Source: CBDFKQ01 sp965248855 (GTDB lineage Bacteria > Bacteroidota > Bacteroidia > Cytophagales > 172606-1). From it: a stretch of DNA of 64,000 nt. Position 1 is the first letter of the stretch. Every line of letters begins with the position of its first letter. The position numbers and the translations under genes are program-made. Shown piece after piece: positions 27,003-35,297 of the stretch. Location of the stretch: the NCBI GenBank assembly GCA_965248855.1, contig CBDFKQ010000011.1:486236-550235 (forward strand). Reading direction: 5' to 3'. Under the pieces are notes generated by a model that did not search any database, was not told the DNA's origin, and saw only the letters and a program-made list of their open reading frames with translations.

Positions 27003-28295
27003 TTAAGGAGCTATTACTATAGAGTTTGCACCGGCCTGATTTGTTCCATCTGTAAGCGGCACAGCCACCCCATCCCTCCAGTATTTTGCTACAAAAAAGG
27101 AACCATTATATTCAGACCCTGCTACAAACACGTCAGAGTCATTTACATAAATTGAACCTCCATCAGCCTCATTTATTCCATTTGTAAGCGCCACCGCTAC
27201 TCCATTTTTCCAGTATTTTGCAACATTTTTTGTGCCTTTATATTCATTCCCGGTTACATACACATCAGAACCGGTAACAAAAATTGACTTTGCATAAGCA
27301 TCCTTTAACCCATCAGAAAGTGATACCGCAACCCCATTCTTCCAATATTTTGCAATATTAGTGGTAAAACCACCTTTATCTTGATATCCTGCAACATAAA
27401 CCTCAGAGTTGGTAACAAAGATAGAATTGGCATCAGCATATTTTGATCCATCTGTTAGTGGCACCGCAATTCCATTTTTCCAATATTTTGCAACATAATT
27501 TTCTGACCCTGTTATATACACGTCATTACCGGAAACATAGATTGAATTTGCAGAACTATTGTTTATTCCATCAGTTAATGGCACCGCAACTCCATTCTTC
27601 CAATATTTGGCTACATTATTTTCTTGCCCTACTACATACACATCATTACCGGAAACAAAGATTGATTTTGCAGAAGCATTTTTGGATCCATCAGAAAGCA
27701 ATACGGCTATCCCGTTCTTCCAGTATTTCGCAACATAATTGGTTCCATTATATTCAGAACCTGATACATACACATTTGTACCTGCAAAATAGATTGAATA
27801 TGCATACGCATCTTTCGTTCCATCTGTAAGAGATACAGATACCCCGTTCTTCCAGTATTTTGCAATATTATTGGTACCTATTTTTTCAAACCCTGCTACA
27901 TATATATTATATACAGTTAAATCTTTATTTGAGGATAATGTAGTGCCATTTAAATTAAGAATAACTTTTCCTGAAGCAGCATTTTGAGGAATAATTACTT
28001 TTATTTGGGTAGAGCTTGTACTTACAACCTTACCCTTAATATCCCCAAACATCACTGTATTTTTATCGGTATCAAATTTAAAATTACTACCTGAAATAAT
28101 AATTGTATCTCCAGGATAGCCTTTGTAAGTATTAAGGCCTGTTAAATGTGGAGGCTTAGGGATAGGGTCGATTTTATGACAATTATATAATATTATGGAT
28201 AGAAAAAGAAAGGCTATAATTCGCCCATAAGAATTTACAAACGAGGAAACAACGTTTAATAAATAATTTGTAATAGATTTCATTAGATTTTTCAT
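27003..28295 (-). CDS. Lipoprotein with IPT/TIG domain and seven YWKNG repeats
   Basis: The 430-residue product has a long N-terminal hydrophobic stretch with a lipobox-like ILYNC, then a Pro-rich linker (DPIPKPPHLTG), an IPT/TIG Ig-like domain (GYPGDTIIISGSNFKFDTDKNTVMFG..KVVSTSSTQIKVIIP, about 58-100) and seven repeats of about 38-46 residues. Each reads roughly DVYVxGxExxxxxxVAKYWKNGxAVxLTDGxxxAxAxSIxV. The repeats resemble blades of a beta-propeller; seven units would close a classical seven-bladed ring. Repeat length varies where loops insert (EYNGTNY, YQDKGGFTT). Such proteins are probably surface or periplasmic binding platforms, but the ligand is unknown. Homologous sequence lies on both sides of the gene (see 28357-28518). 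Confidence 0.8.
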   Translation of the reverse strand: MKNLMKSITNYLLNVVSSFVNSYGRIIAFLFLSIILYNCHKIDPIPKPPHLTGLNTYKGYPGDTIIISGSNFKFDTDKNTVMFGDIKGKVVSTSSTQIKVIIPQNAASGKVILNLNGTTLSSNKDLTVYNIYVAGFEKIGTNNIAKYWKNGVSVSLTDGTKDAYAYSIYFAGTNVYVSGSEYNGTNYVAKYWKNGIAVLLSDGSKNASAKSIFVSGNDVYVVGQENNVAKYWKNGVAVPLTDGINNSSANSIYVSGNDVYITGSENYVAKYWKNGIAVPLTDGSKYADANSIFVTNSEVYVAGYQDKGGFTTNIAKYWKNGVAVSLSDGLKDAYAKSIFVTGSDVYVTGNEYKGTKNVAKYWKNGVAVALTNGINEADGGSIYVNDSDVFVAGSEYNGSFFVAKYWRDGVAVPLTDGTNQAGANSIVIAP

Positions 28296-28356
28296 ATTTT
28301 ATGTTGGTTTTATGTTAACTTAAAACAAACATAAAAAAAATTATGGATTCATCTAA

Positions 28357-28518
28357 CAACTTAAAACTTCATTATGATGATTAACATTGGTAAAATTTTA
28401 TTAAGACACCGATTTTTGTAACATCTTCTTCCGCTCCGATTTATTTGGTGACGGATTAAAAAGTGGTGAAAGCTTTCACTTTCGTAACAATGATTATAAA
28501 ATTTGGGATTTATTTTAA
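28357..28518 (+). pseudogene. Decayed copy of the Gre-like gene 3' end
   Basis: This intergenic segment aligns with the last about 170 bases of the Gre-like gene (26702-26875). Shared blocks include an uninterrupted match of about 30 bases around AAAGTGGTGAAAGCTTTC and the final TTATAAAAT...TATTTTAA up to the stop. Small deletions destroy the reading frame. The N-terminal half is missing. The rest of the 370-base gap (28296-28665) has no gene. Confidence 0.82.
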
Positions 28519-28665
28519 GCTAAAAATATTTTTTTAAAATTCTAAAAATAATCCTCAAGATTCTTTATTTGTAAAAATCTATTTTAATTCATTTATTTCG
28601 AATGCATTCAATTTATAACCAATTTCAACATTGAAAATTATAGAGAATTTATCTGCCTAACTTTT

Positions 28666-29319
28666 ATGCTTAATGAATCTTCAAAATCTCAGCAAACATT
28701 TGTAATTATTGGAGCAATACTGGCGTGGTTTGCGGTAATATTTCAGTTATATTTAATAATTATTAATCGTAATTTTTCGGTTTTAATCACAATTTTTCGG
28801 TTTTTTAGTTTTTTTACAATTCTTACTAATATAATTGTTGCTATTACTTTTTCATCATTTTGTTTTCAAAAAAATTCTGTTTCAAAAAACTTCTTTTCTC
28901 AATCGAAAGTTTTAACTGCAGTTACAGTTTACATTACCATTGTAGGTTTGGTTTATAATCTTATATTAAGGTTTACATGGCAGCCCAAAGGACTGCAAAT
29001 GCTTGTGGATGAATTACTTCATACAGTTATTCCTATTTATTTTATAATATTTTGGTTAATATTTGTTCCAAAAGGCAGCTTAGGGTGGAAAAATGTTTTT
29101 CCATGGCTGCTTTATCCATTTATGTACTTAGTTTATATAATGATATGGGGTCATTTTAGTACTCAATACCCATATCCCTTTATAAATGTTATGGAATTAG
29201 GATATGAAAGAGTTTTAATTAATTCTGTTCTACTGTTTATTACGTTTTTAATTATGTCGTTTCTTTTTGTCGGAATTGGAAAGTTAATGAATTTTAATTC
29301 TAAAAAAATTAATGAATAA
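28666..29319 (+). CDS. Pr6Pr family membrane protein
   Basis: A 217-residue integral membrane protein with six predicted helices, as the family name implies. Family-like stretches are FVIIGAILAWFAVIFQLYLII (helix 1), RFFSFFTILTNIIVAI (helix 2), LVYNLILRFTWQPKGLQMLVDELLHTVIPIYFIIFWLIF (about 97-135), and YPFMYLVYIMIWGHFS...YPYPFINVMELGYERVLINS (about 151-186). FTILTN and DELLHTVIP are characteristic. It is related to the FAR-17a/AIG1-like proteins; the bacterial members have no established substrate. It stands alone, with 263 bases before aspS. Confidence 0.85.
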   Translation: MLNESSKSQQTFVIIGAILAWFAVIFQLYLIIINRNFSVLITIFRFFSFFTILTNIIVAITFSSFCFQKNSVSKNFFSQSKVLTAVTVYITIVGLVYNLILRFTWQPKGLQMLVDELLHTVIPIYFIIFWLIFVPKGSLGWKNVFPWLLYPFMYLVYIMIWGHFSTQYPYPFINVMELGYERVLINSVLLFITFLIMSFLFVGIGKLMNFNSKKINE

Positions 29320-29517
29320 TAATTAATCTATGGGTTATATACTTGAATTTAATCTCTCTTAATTATTCGGTTTTCCTAATACATCTTACAAAAATCCAAA
29401 CGTATTTTATTTGCGGTATTGTTTTATATAATTACTTCAAATCTTCACCGCCGGGTTAAGATATAAGGTGTATTTTCTTTAAAATTTCCTTTTTTACTTA
29501 TTTCCCTTTCTATTTAC

Positions 29518-29525
29518 TACATTTG
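29518..29525 (+). promoter_or_regulatory. Putative -7 box (TACATTTG) upstream of aspS
   Basis: TACATTTG matches TAnnTTTG and lies 57 bases before the aspS ATG. No exact -33 TTTG was found at the right spacing. Confidence 0.4.
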
Positions 29526-29582
29526 CCCTCCGAAAATATTCGGAAATATTTAATAGCTATTTAGATAATATAAAATTTATTT

Positions 29583-31337
29583 ATGCACAGGTCTCATTCT
29601 TGCGGAGAACTCAATCTCGCTCATAAAGGTCAAACCATTACACTTTGCGGTTGGGCGCAAAAAACACGCGATAAAGGACATATGTTATGGATTGACTTAC
29701 GTGACAGGTATGGCATTACTCAGCTCATTTTTGAAGAAGGCAAAACCGAAAATAAATTTATCGAGTTGGCAAGGACGGTTGGTCGTGAATTTGTATTGCA
29801 GGTTACCGGAGAAGTTATAGAAAGGGTTTCAAAAAATCCAAATATGATTACAGGAGAAATCGAAATAAAAGTAACTGATTTTCAAATTCTCAATGCAGCT
29901 AAAGTACCTCCATTTCTAATTGAAGATGAAACGGATGGCGGGGATGAATTAAGAATGAAGTATCGATATTTAGATTTGCGAAGAAATGTGGTGCGTGAAA
30001 ACTTACAATTACGCCACAAAATGGCACAACAAACAAGAATATACCTCGATAATTTAAATTTTATTGAAGTTGAAACTCCTGTTTTAATTAAATCAACGCC
30101 TGAAGGTGCACGCGATTTTATTGTTCCCAGCAGAATGAATCAAGGTGAATTTTATGCTTTGCCACAATCACCACAAACTTTCAAGCAATTGTTTATGGTG
30201 GCAGGCTTTGATAAGTATTATCAAATTGTAAAATGTTTTAGAGATGAAGATTTAAGAGCCGACAGGCAACCTGAATTTACGCAAATTGATTGTGAAATGT
30301 CGTTTGTAACACAAGAAGATATTTTACAAACTTTTGAAGGTTTGGTTCGGCATCTATTTAAAAATGTAAAAGGAATTGAATTGGGTGAAGTACCAAGGAT
30401 GCTTTATTCGGATGCCATGAAATATTATGGATCGGATAAACCGGATTTGCGCTTTGAAATGAAATTTACAGAGTTAAATGATTTGGCAAAAGGAAAGGGT
30501 TTTCAGATTTTTGATGATGCAGAATTAATAGTCGGAATTTGCGTAAAGGGTTGTGCAGAATATACCCGCAAGCAAATAGATGAGTTAACAGAGTTCGTTA
30601 AGAGGCCTCAGGTAGGCTCCAAGGGTATGATAAATGTAAAATATAGTCAGGATGGCTCTATAAAATCATCTGTTGATAAATTTTATAATGAAGATGATCT
30701 TAAGAGTTGGGCAAAAGAAATGGGTGCAGGTGAAGGAGATTTACTGTTAATACTATCCGGCCAAACGGATAAAGTTCGTAAGCAACTAAGCGAATTGCGT
30801 TTGGAAATGGGGAACCGATTAGGATTGAGAGATAAAAATAAATTTGCCGTGCAATGGGTGTTAGATTTTCCTTTGCTTGAATGGAGCGAAGAAGAAAGCC
30901 GTTGGTTTGCAATGCATCATCCTTTTACATCGCCAAAACCGGAGGATATTAAATTAATTGATACCGACCCCGGAGCTATTAGAGCGAATGCGTATGATAT
31001 GGTAATTAATGGAACAGAAGTTGGAGGTGGCTCCATCCGTATTTTTCAAAGAGAATTGCAGGCAAAAATGTTTGAAATACTTGGTTTTACGGATGAAGAA
31101 GCCAAAAAACAATTTGGCTTTTTAATGGAAGCTTTTGAATATGGTGCACCTCCACACGGTGGTATTGCATTTGGCTTTGACAGATTGTGTTCTATTTTTG
31201 GTGGTGTAGATTCAATTCGGGATTTTATTGCTTTCCCGAAAAATAACAGTGGGAGGGATGTGATGATAGATTCACCTTCCGAAATATCACAAAAACAATT
31301 GGATGAATTATCAATTTCTATTAAACTTGAAAAATAA
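29583..31337 (+). CDS. aspS: Aspartyl-tRNA synthetase
   Basis: Class IIb synthetase charging tRNA-Asp. The 584-residue protein begins with the MHRSHSCGEL/GQTITLCGWAQKTRDKGHMLWIDLRDRYG OB-fold anticodon-binding domain. The catalytic core includes FIEVETPVLIKSTPEGARDF, SPQTFKQLFMVAGFDKYYQIVKCFRDEDLRADRQPEFTQID (motif 2) and the bacterial GAD insertion (residues about 280-420), and ends with HGGIAFGFDRL (motif 3). Length and insertion match bacterial AspRS. Whether it also charges tRNA-Asn cannot be told here. It is followed by a bidirectional terminator shared with xylA. Confidence 0.97.
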   Translation: MHRSHSCGELNLAHKGQTITLCGWAQKTRDKGHMLWIDLRDRYGITQLIFEEGKTENKFIELARTVGREFVLQVTGEVIERVSKNPNMITGEIEIKVTDFQILNAAKVPPFLIEDETDGGDELRMKYRYLDLRRNVVRENLQLRHKMAQQTRIYLDNLNFIEVETPVLIKSTPEGARDFIVPSRMNQGEFYALPQSPQTFKQLFMVAGFDKYYQIVKCFRDEDLRADRQPEFTQIDCEMSFVTQEDILQTFEGLVRHLFKNVKGIELGEVPRMLYSDAMKYYGSDKPDLRFEMKFTELNDLAKGKGFQIFDDAELIVGICVKGCAEYTRKQIDELTEFVKRPQVGSKGMINVKYSQDGSIKSSVDKFYNEDDLKSWAKEMGAGEGDLLLILSGQTDKVRKQLSELRLEMGNRLGLRDKNKFAVQWVLDFPLLEWSEEESRWFAMHHPFTSPKPEDIKLIDTDPGAIRANAYDMVINGTEVGGGSIRIFQRELQAKMFEILGFTDEEAKKQFGFLMEAFEYGAPPHGGIAFGFDRLCSIFGGVDSIRDFIAFPKNNSGRDVMIDSPSEISQKQLDELSISIKLEK

Positions 31338-31377
31338 TTTTATTGATATACTGATATCGTTATTTTGATATTTAATT

Positions 31378-31410
31378 AAAAAAACCTCAAAATTAATTTG
31401 AGGTTTTTTT
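31378..31410. terminator. Bidirectional terminator between aspS and xylA
   Basis: AAAAAAACCTCAAA / TTTGAGGTTTTTTT stem (31378-31391 with 31397-31410, 5-base loop) between convergent genes, with A and T runs on both sides. Confidence 0.78.
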
Positions 31411-31438
31411 AATTAAATATTTTAAAAATTAATCATTG

Positions 31439-32770
31439 TTAAATATATTGATTAATTATGTTTTCCAACCATTCTTGTCTGCCGCTTTTTTGTAAAGGTT
31501 CACCATTTTGATGTGCAAACAATTGTAAATCTTCTAAAGTTAATTTACCATTTTCAAATTCGGTTCCTTTACCCGAATCAAAAGATGCATACCTGTCAAT
31601 ACGGAATTTTTTGTATTGAGACTTTTGAAGAATGTTATCCGCAATAACCAAAGCCCTTGCAAAAGAATCCATACCACCAATATGTGCATAAAAAATATCT
31701 TCCAAATCGGTAGAATTTCTACGGGTTTTGGCATCAAAATTTATTCCGCCATATTTAAATCCTCCTGATTCTAAAATAATAAGCATAGATTCTGTAAGTT
31801 CGTTTAAATCCATAGGGAATTGATCAGTGTCCCAACCATTTTGATTGTCTCCCCTGTTTGCATCCATACTGCCCAACATATTATTATCAACAGCCACCTG
31901 CAGTTCATGTTGGAAAGTATGACCCGCTAATGTAGCATGATTCACTTCCAGATTTAACATAAAATCATTTTCCAGTCCGTGTTCTTTTAAAAAACCAATT
32001 ACAGTGGCTGAATCGAAATCATATTGATGTTTAGTAGGTTCACAAGGTTTAGGTTCAATGAAAAATTTCCCTTTAAAACCTTGTTTTCTTGCATAATCCC
32101 GTGCTAAGGTTAAAAATTTACCCAAATGTGCAAGCTCACGCTTCATATTCGTGTTTAATAAAGTCATATAACCTTCACGACCACCCCAAAAAACATAATT
32201 TTCTCCACCCAAAGCAATTGTGGCATCAAGTGCATTTTTAACTTGCGTACCTGCGTATGCCACTACCGCAAAATCGGGATTGGTACTTGCACCATTCATA
32301 TAGCGCGGATTTGAAAAAACATTTGCAGTACCCCACAAAAGTTTTATTCCACTTTCTTTTTGTTTTTGTTTGGCATAATCAACCAACTGCGATAAATTGT
32401 TTTCATATTCTTTTAATGATGAGCCTTCGTCAACAATATCAAGGTCATGAAAACAGTAATATGGTGTTCCTATTTTGGTGAAAAACTCAAAGGCAGCATC
32501 CATTTTATCTTTTGCCCTGCCAACAATTTCACTTTTTTCATCCCATGGAAATTTTTTTGGTCCGGGTCCGAATGGATCGGCTCCTGTTCCGCAGAAGGTA
32601 TGCCAATAGGCAGTAGCAAATCGCAAATGCTCTTTCATGGTTTTGCCTGCCACCACTTTATTTTCATCATACCATTTAAAAGCCAATGGATTATCTGATT
32701 CTCTGCCTTCAAATTTTATTTTATCAATGTTTTTAAAAAAATGTTTGTCGCCTAATGTTATGTTGCTCAT
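31439..32770 (-). CDS. xylA: Xylose isomerase
   Basis: XylA converts D-xylose to D-xylulose in the cytoplasm using two divalent cations. The 443-residue protein (group II length) contains YYCFHDLDI with the catalytic His-Asp pair, NYVFWGGREGYMTLLNT (the WGGREG metal/substrate block), the FIEPKPCEPTKHQYDFD signature, LNLEVNHATLAGHTFQHEL, and GGINFDAKTRR near the C-terminus. All family blocks are intact. It stands alone; no xylulokinase, xylose transporter or regulator lies nearby, so the rest of the pathway is elsewhere. A good promoter match lies upstream (32828-32858). Confidence 0.97.
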   Translation of the reverse strand: MSNITLGDKHFFKNIDKIKFEGRESDNPLAFKWYDENKVVAGKTMKEHLRFATAYWHTFCGTGADPFGPGPKKFPWDEKSEIVGRAKDKMDAAFEFFTKIGTPYYCFHDLDIVDEGSSLKEYENNLSQLVDYAKQKQKESGIKLLWGTANVFSNPRYMNGASTNPDFAVVAYAGTQVKNALDATIALGGENYVFWGGREGYMTLLNTNMKRELAHLGKFLTLARDYARKQGFKGKFFIEPKPCEPTKHQYDFDSATVIGFLKEHGLENDFMLNLEVNHATLAGHTFQHELQVAVDNNMLGSMDANRGDNQNGWDTDQFPMDLNELTESMLIILESGGFKYGGINFDAKTRRNSTDLEDIFYAHIGGMDSFARALVIADNILQKSQYKKFRIDRYASFDSGKGTEFENGKLTLEDLQLFAHQNGEPLQKSGRQEWLENIINQYI

Positions 32771-32827
32771 AAAAAATTAAAAAAATTAAAAATACACTTT
32801 TAAGAAAATTATTATATTTTCACATTA

Positions 32828-32858
32828 CAATTTTATAAAATAATTGTGTCGTTACAAA
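32828..32858 (-). promoter_or_regulatory. Putative xylA promoter (TTTG-N19-TAAAATTG)
   Basis: On the minus strand, TTTG (32855-32858) is followed by 19 bases and TAAAATTG (32828-32835). That is the exact -33 element and correct spacing, with 7 of 8 positions of the Bacteroidota -7 consensus TAnnTTTG. It lies about 58 bases upstream of the xylA ATG. Confidence 0.5.
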
Positions 32859-33016
32859 AACTAAAAAAAAGAATAATTATTAAATTTTTATTTTTTAGCT
32901 ATTTCAAATTTACATTGATATTATTTTTTTATTTAATTTGAAAAATATCGGCTAACAATTAATAATTTTATAAAAAAAATGTATCATTTTGTACTTTTAT
33001 TAAAACCCTTCATTAA

Positions 33017-35092
33017 ATGAATAAGCAAGCAACTATTTCTTTAACCTTTTTGCTGAGTATTTTTTTTATTCAGGCAAATGCCCAATTAATTAATAATCAG
33101 TCAAAGTTTACCCCCCTGTTTGATTTCAGGGCTACACCTTACCGTTCCGCATCTGGTGCTCCGGGTGAGCAATATTGGCAGAACCATGTAGATTATGTTA
33201 TCAATGCAGATTTTGATGAGCAAAATCATCACATAAATTCAACTGAAAAAATTATCTATACAAACAACAGCCCTGATAATTTAGAATTTCTTTGGATTCA
33301 GTTAGATCAAAATAAATTTAAATCGGATTCTCGCGGTACTTATGTACAAGCTGTTTACGGAAGTAGAAACCAGGCAAACCCAACAAAAGGAGATGAAATA
33401 AAAAGTGTAAGAATAGCAGGCAAAGATGCTAAATATATTATTTCAGATTCTCGCATGCAGATAAGGCTTGATGCGCCTTTAAAAGCAAAAGGCGCCAAGA
33501 TTGAGATTGATATTATTTACGGTTTTGATATCCCGGAATACGGTTCAGACAGGATGGGAAGATTTAAAGCAGAGAAAGGTTGGGTATACTCAATTGCACA
33601 ATGGTATCCCAGAATGGCAGTATATGATGATATTAAAGGTTGGAATGTTGAACCATATTTAGGCTCGGGTGAATTTTATTTAGAATATGGAAATTTAGAT
33701 TATAAAATAACGACGTCTTCCAAATTGATTGTATTGGCTTCCGGCGAAATTCAAAACCCTCAGGATTGTTATACGCCTACTCAAATCAGCAGATGGGAAA
33801 AAGCAAAAAACAGTGATACAAAAGTTGAAATTGTTAATGCAGACGAAGTTGGTACACAACCTTCTCGCCCGGTCGGGGTCAATGGAAAAATTACATGGCA
33901 TTTTAAAATTGAAAATGCACGTGATGCAGCTTTTGGAGCCTCAGAAGCTTTTATTGTTGATGCTGTTAAAATTAATTTACCAAGTGGAAAAAAATCTCTT
34001 GCTATCTCCGGTTATTCTAAAGAAAGCATAAGTGGTGATAAAGGAAATGCAGGATGGGAACGTTCAACTGAATACAGTAAGGCTGTAATTGAATTTTATT
34101 CTAAAACTTATTTTGAATTTCCTTATTCAACAGCTAATAATTTAGCCAGTATTTGTGGAGGGATGGAATACCCCGGAGTTAGTTTTTGTGGATATAAAGA
34201 TAAAGGTGAAAGCTTATTTAATGTTACGGATCATGAATTTGGACATAATTGGTTTCCAATGGTAGTGGGTACAAATGAGAGGTTATACCCATGGATGGAT
34301 GAAGGGTTTAATACTTTTATCAATCATTACAGTACCCTCGCATTCAACAATAAAGAATATTATACCGGTAATTTTACAATTGATTCCATGCGTGGAAATT
34401 TAATACAGAAATATATCATTAATAATCCAAACAGAGAAAGTATTTCAACATATCCGGATATAGTTCAAGACAGAAATTTAGGAGTTACTGCATATTTTAA
34501 ACCCGCTGCAGGTTTATGGTTATTAAGAGAAAATATTTTAGGAAAGGAGCGTTTTGATTATGCTTTTAAAACATACATTAAAAGATGGGCTTTTAAACAT
34601 CCACAACCTGTCGACTTTTTTAATACTATGAATAATGTTGCAGGTGAAGAATTAAATTGGTTTTGGAAAGCCTGGTTTTATGGAACCGGAAATGTAGACC
34701 AGGCCATCGATTCGGTAAGGTATGCAAAAGCAGATCCGAAAAAAGATGTTGAAGGAAAGCCTGAAAACGGCTCATTATTATTTTTAAGAAACAAAGGTGA
34801 AAATGTAATGCCGGTTACAGTACAGATAACAGAAGAAGACGGAAAAATTACATTGTTAAATTTACCGGTTGAAATTTGGGAACAAACAAATTCAAAAATT
34901 ATTAAAGTTGCCACAACCAAAAAAGTTACTAAAGTACAGTTGGATCCTAATAAGCAATTACCCGATGTAGATACTAAAAATGATGTTTGGACATTTGATA
35001 ATGAAGTTAAATTAAAACCTGAAGTTGAAGTTAAACCCATACCATCAGCTCCCGAACCACCAAAAGAACAAAAGAAAAAGAAAAGAAAGTAA
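33017..35092 (+). CDS. Secreted M1-family metallopeptidase
   Basis: A 691-residue zinc aminopeptidase-type protein with a signal peptide (ending QANAQ). The N-terminal domain has beta-sandwich strands (VDYVINADFDEQNHHINSTEKIIYTNNSPDNLEFLWIQLDQN). The catalytic domain has the substrate-anchoring GGMEYPG block and the zinc motif HEFGHNWFP (His 406, Glu 407, His 410) with the third ligand Glu 429 in WMDEGFNTF. The C-terminal region ends in an unusual Pro/Lys/Glu tail (KPEVEVKPIP...KKKKRK). No T9SS sorting domain is present, so it is probably periplasmic or outer-membrane associated and degrades peptides there. Monocistronic, with a terminator after it. Confidence 0.92.
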   Translation: MNKQATISLTFLLSIFFIQANAQLINNQSKFTPLFDFRATPYRSASGAPGEQYWQNHVDYVINADFDEQNHHINSTEKIIYTNNSPDNLEFLWIQLDQNKFKSDSRGTYVQAVYGSRNQANPTKGDEIKSVRIAGKDAKYIISDSRMQIRLDAPLKAKGAKIEIDIIYGFDIPEYGSDRMGRFKAEKGWVYSIAQWYPRMAVYDDIKGWNVEPYLGSGEFYLEYGNLDYKITTSSKLIVLASGEIQNPQDCYTPTQISRWEKAKNSDTKVEIVNADEVGTQPSRPVGVNGKITWHFKIENARDAAFGASEAFIVDAVKINLPSGKKSLAISGYSKESISGDKGNAGWERSTEYSKAVIEFYSKTYFEFPYSTANNLASICGGMEYPGVSFCGYKDKGESLFNVTDHEFGHNWFPMVVGTNERLYPWMDEGFNTFINHYSTLAFNNKEYYTGNFTIDSMRGNLIQKYIINNPNRESISTYPDIVQDRNLGVTAYFKPAAGLWLLRENILGKERFDYAFKTYIKRWAFKHPQPVDFFNTMNNVAGEELNWFWKAWFYGTGNVDQAIDSVRYAKADPKKDVEGKPENGSLLFLRNKGENVMPVTVQITEEDGKITLLNLPVEIWEQTNSKIIKVATTKKVTKVQLDPNKQLPDVDTKNDVWTFDNEVKLKPEVEVKPIPSAPEPPKEQKKKKRK

Positions 35093-35129
35093 TTTGATTC
35101 GATTTGAAAATACTTATTAAGAGTTTATT

Positions 35130-35159
35130 AAATGCCTGATTTTTAATCAGGCATTTTTG
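35130..35159 (+). terminator. Rho-independent terminator of the M1 peptidase gene
   Basis: AATGCCTGATT / AATCAGGCATT (35131-35141 with 35145-35155, 3-base loop) followed by TTTTGTTTG, 38 bases after the stop codon. Confidence 0.82.
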
Positions 35160-35297
35160 TTTGATATTTTCTATTTATTGATAAAAAATTGAAATAGATT
35201 TTTATTTAACAAAAAATATTTACACAGTTTATTTTGTAATCTCAATTTTCAAATATATTTTACAATATTTGTAGTTAAAACAGTTTTTTTACAATCA

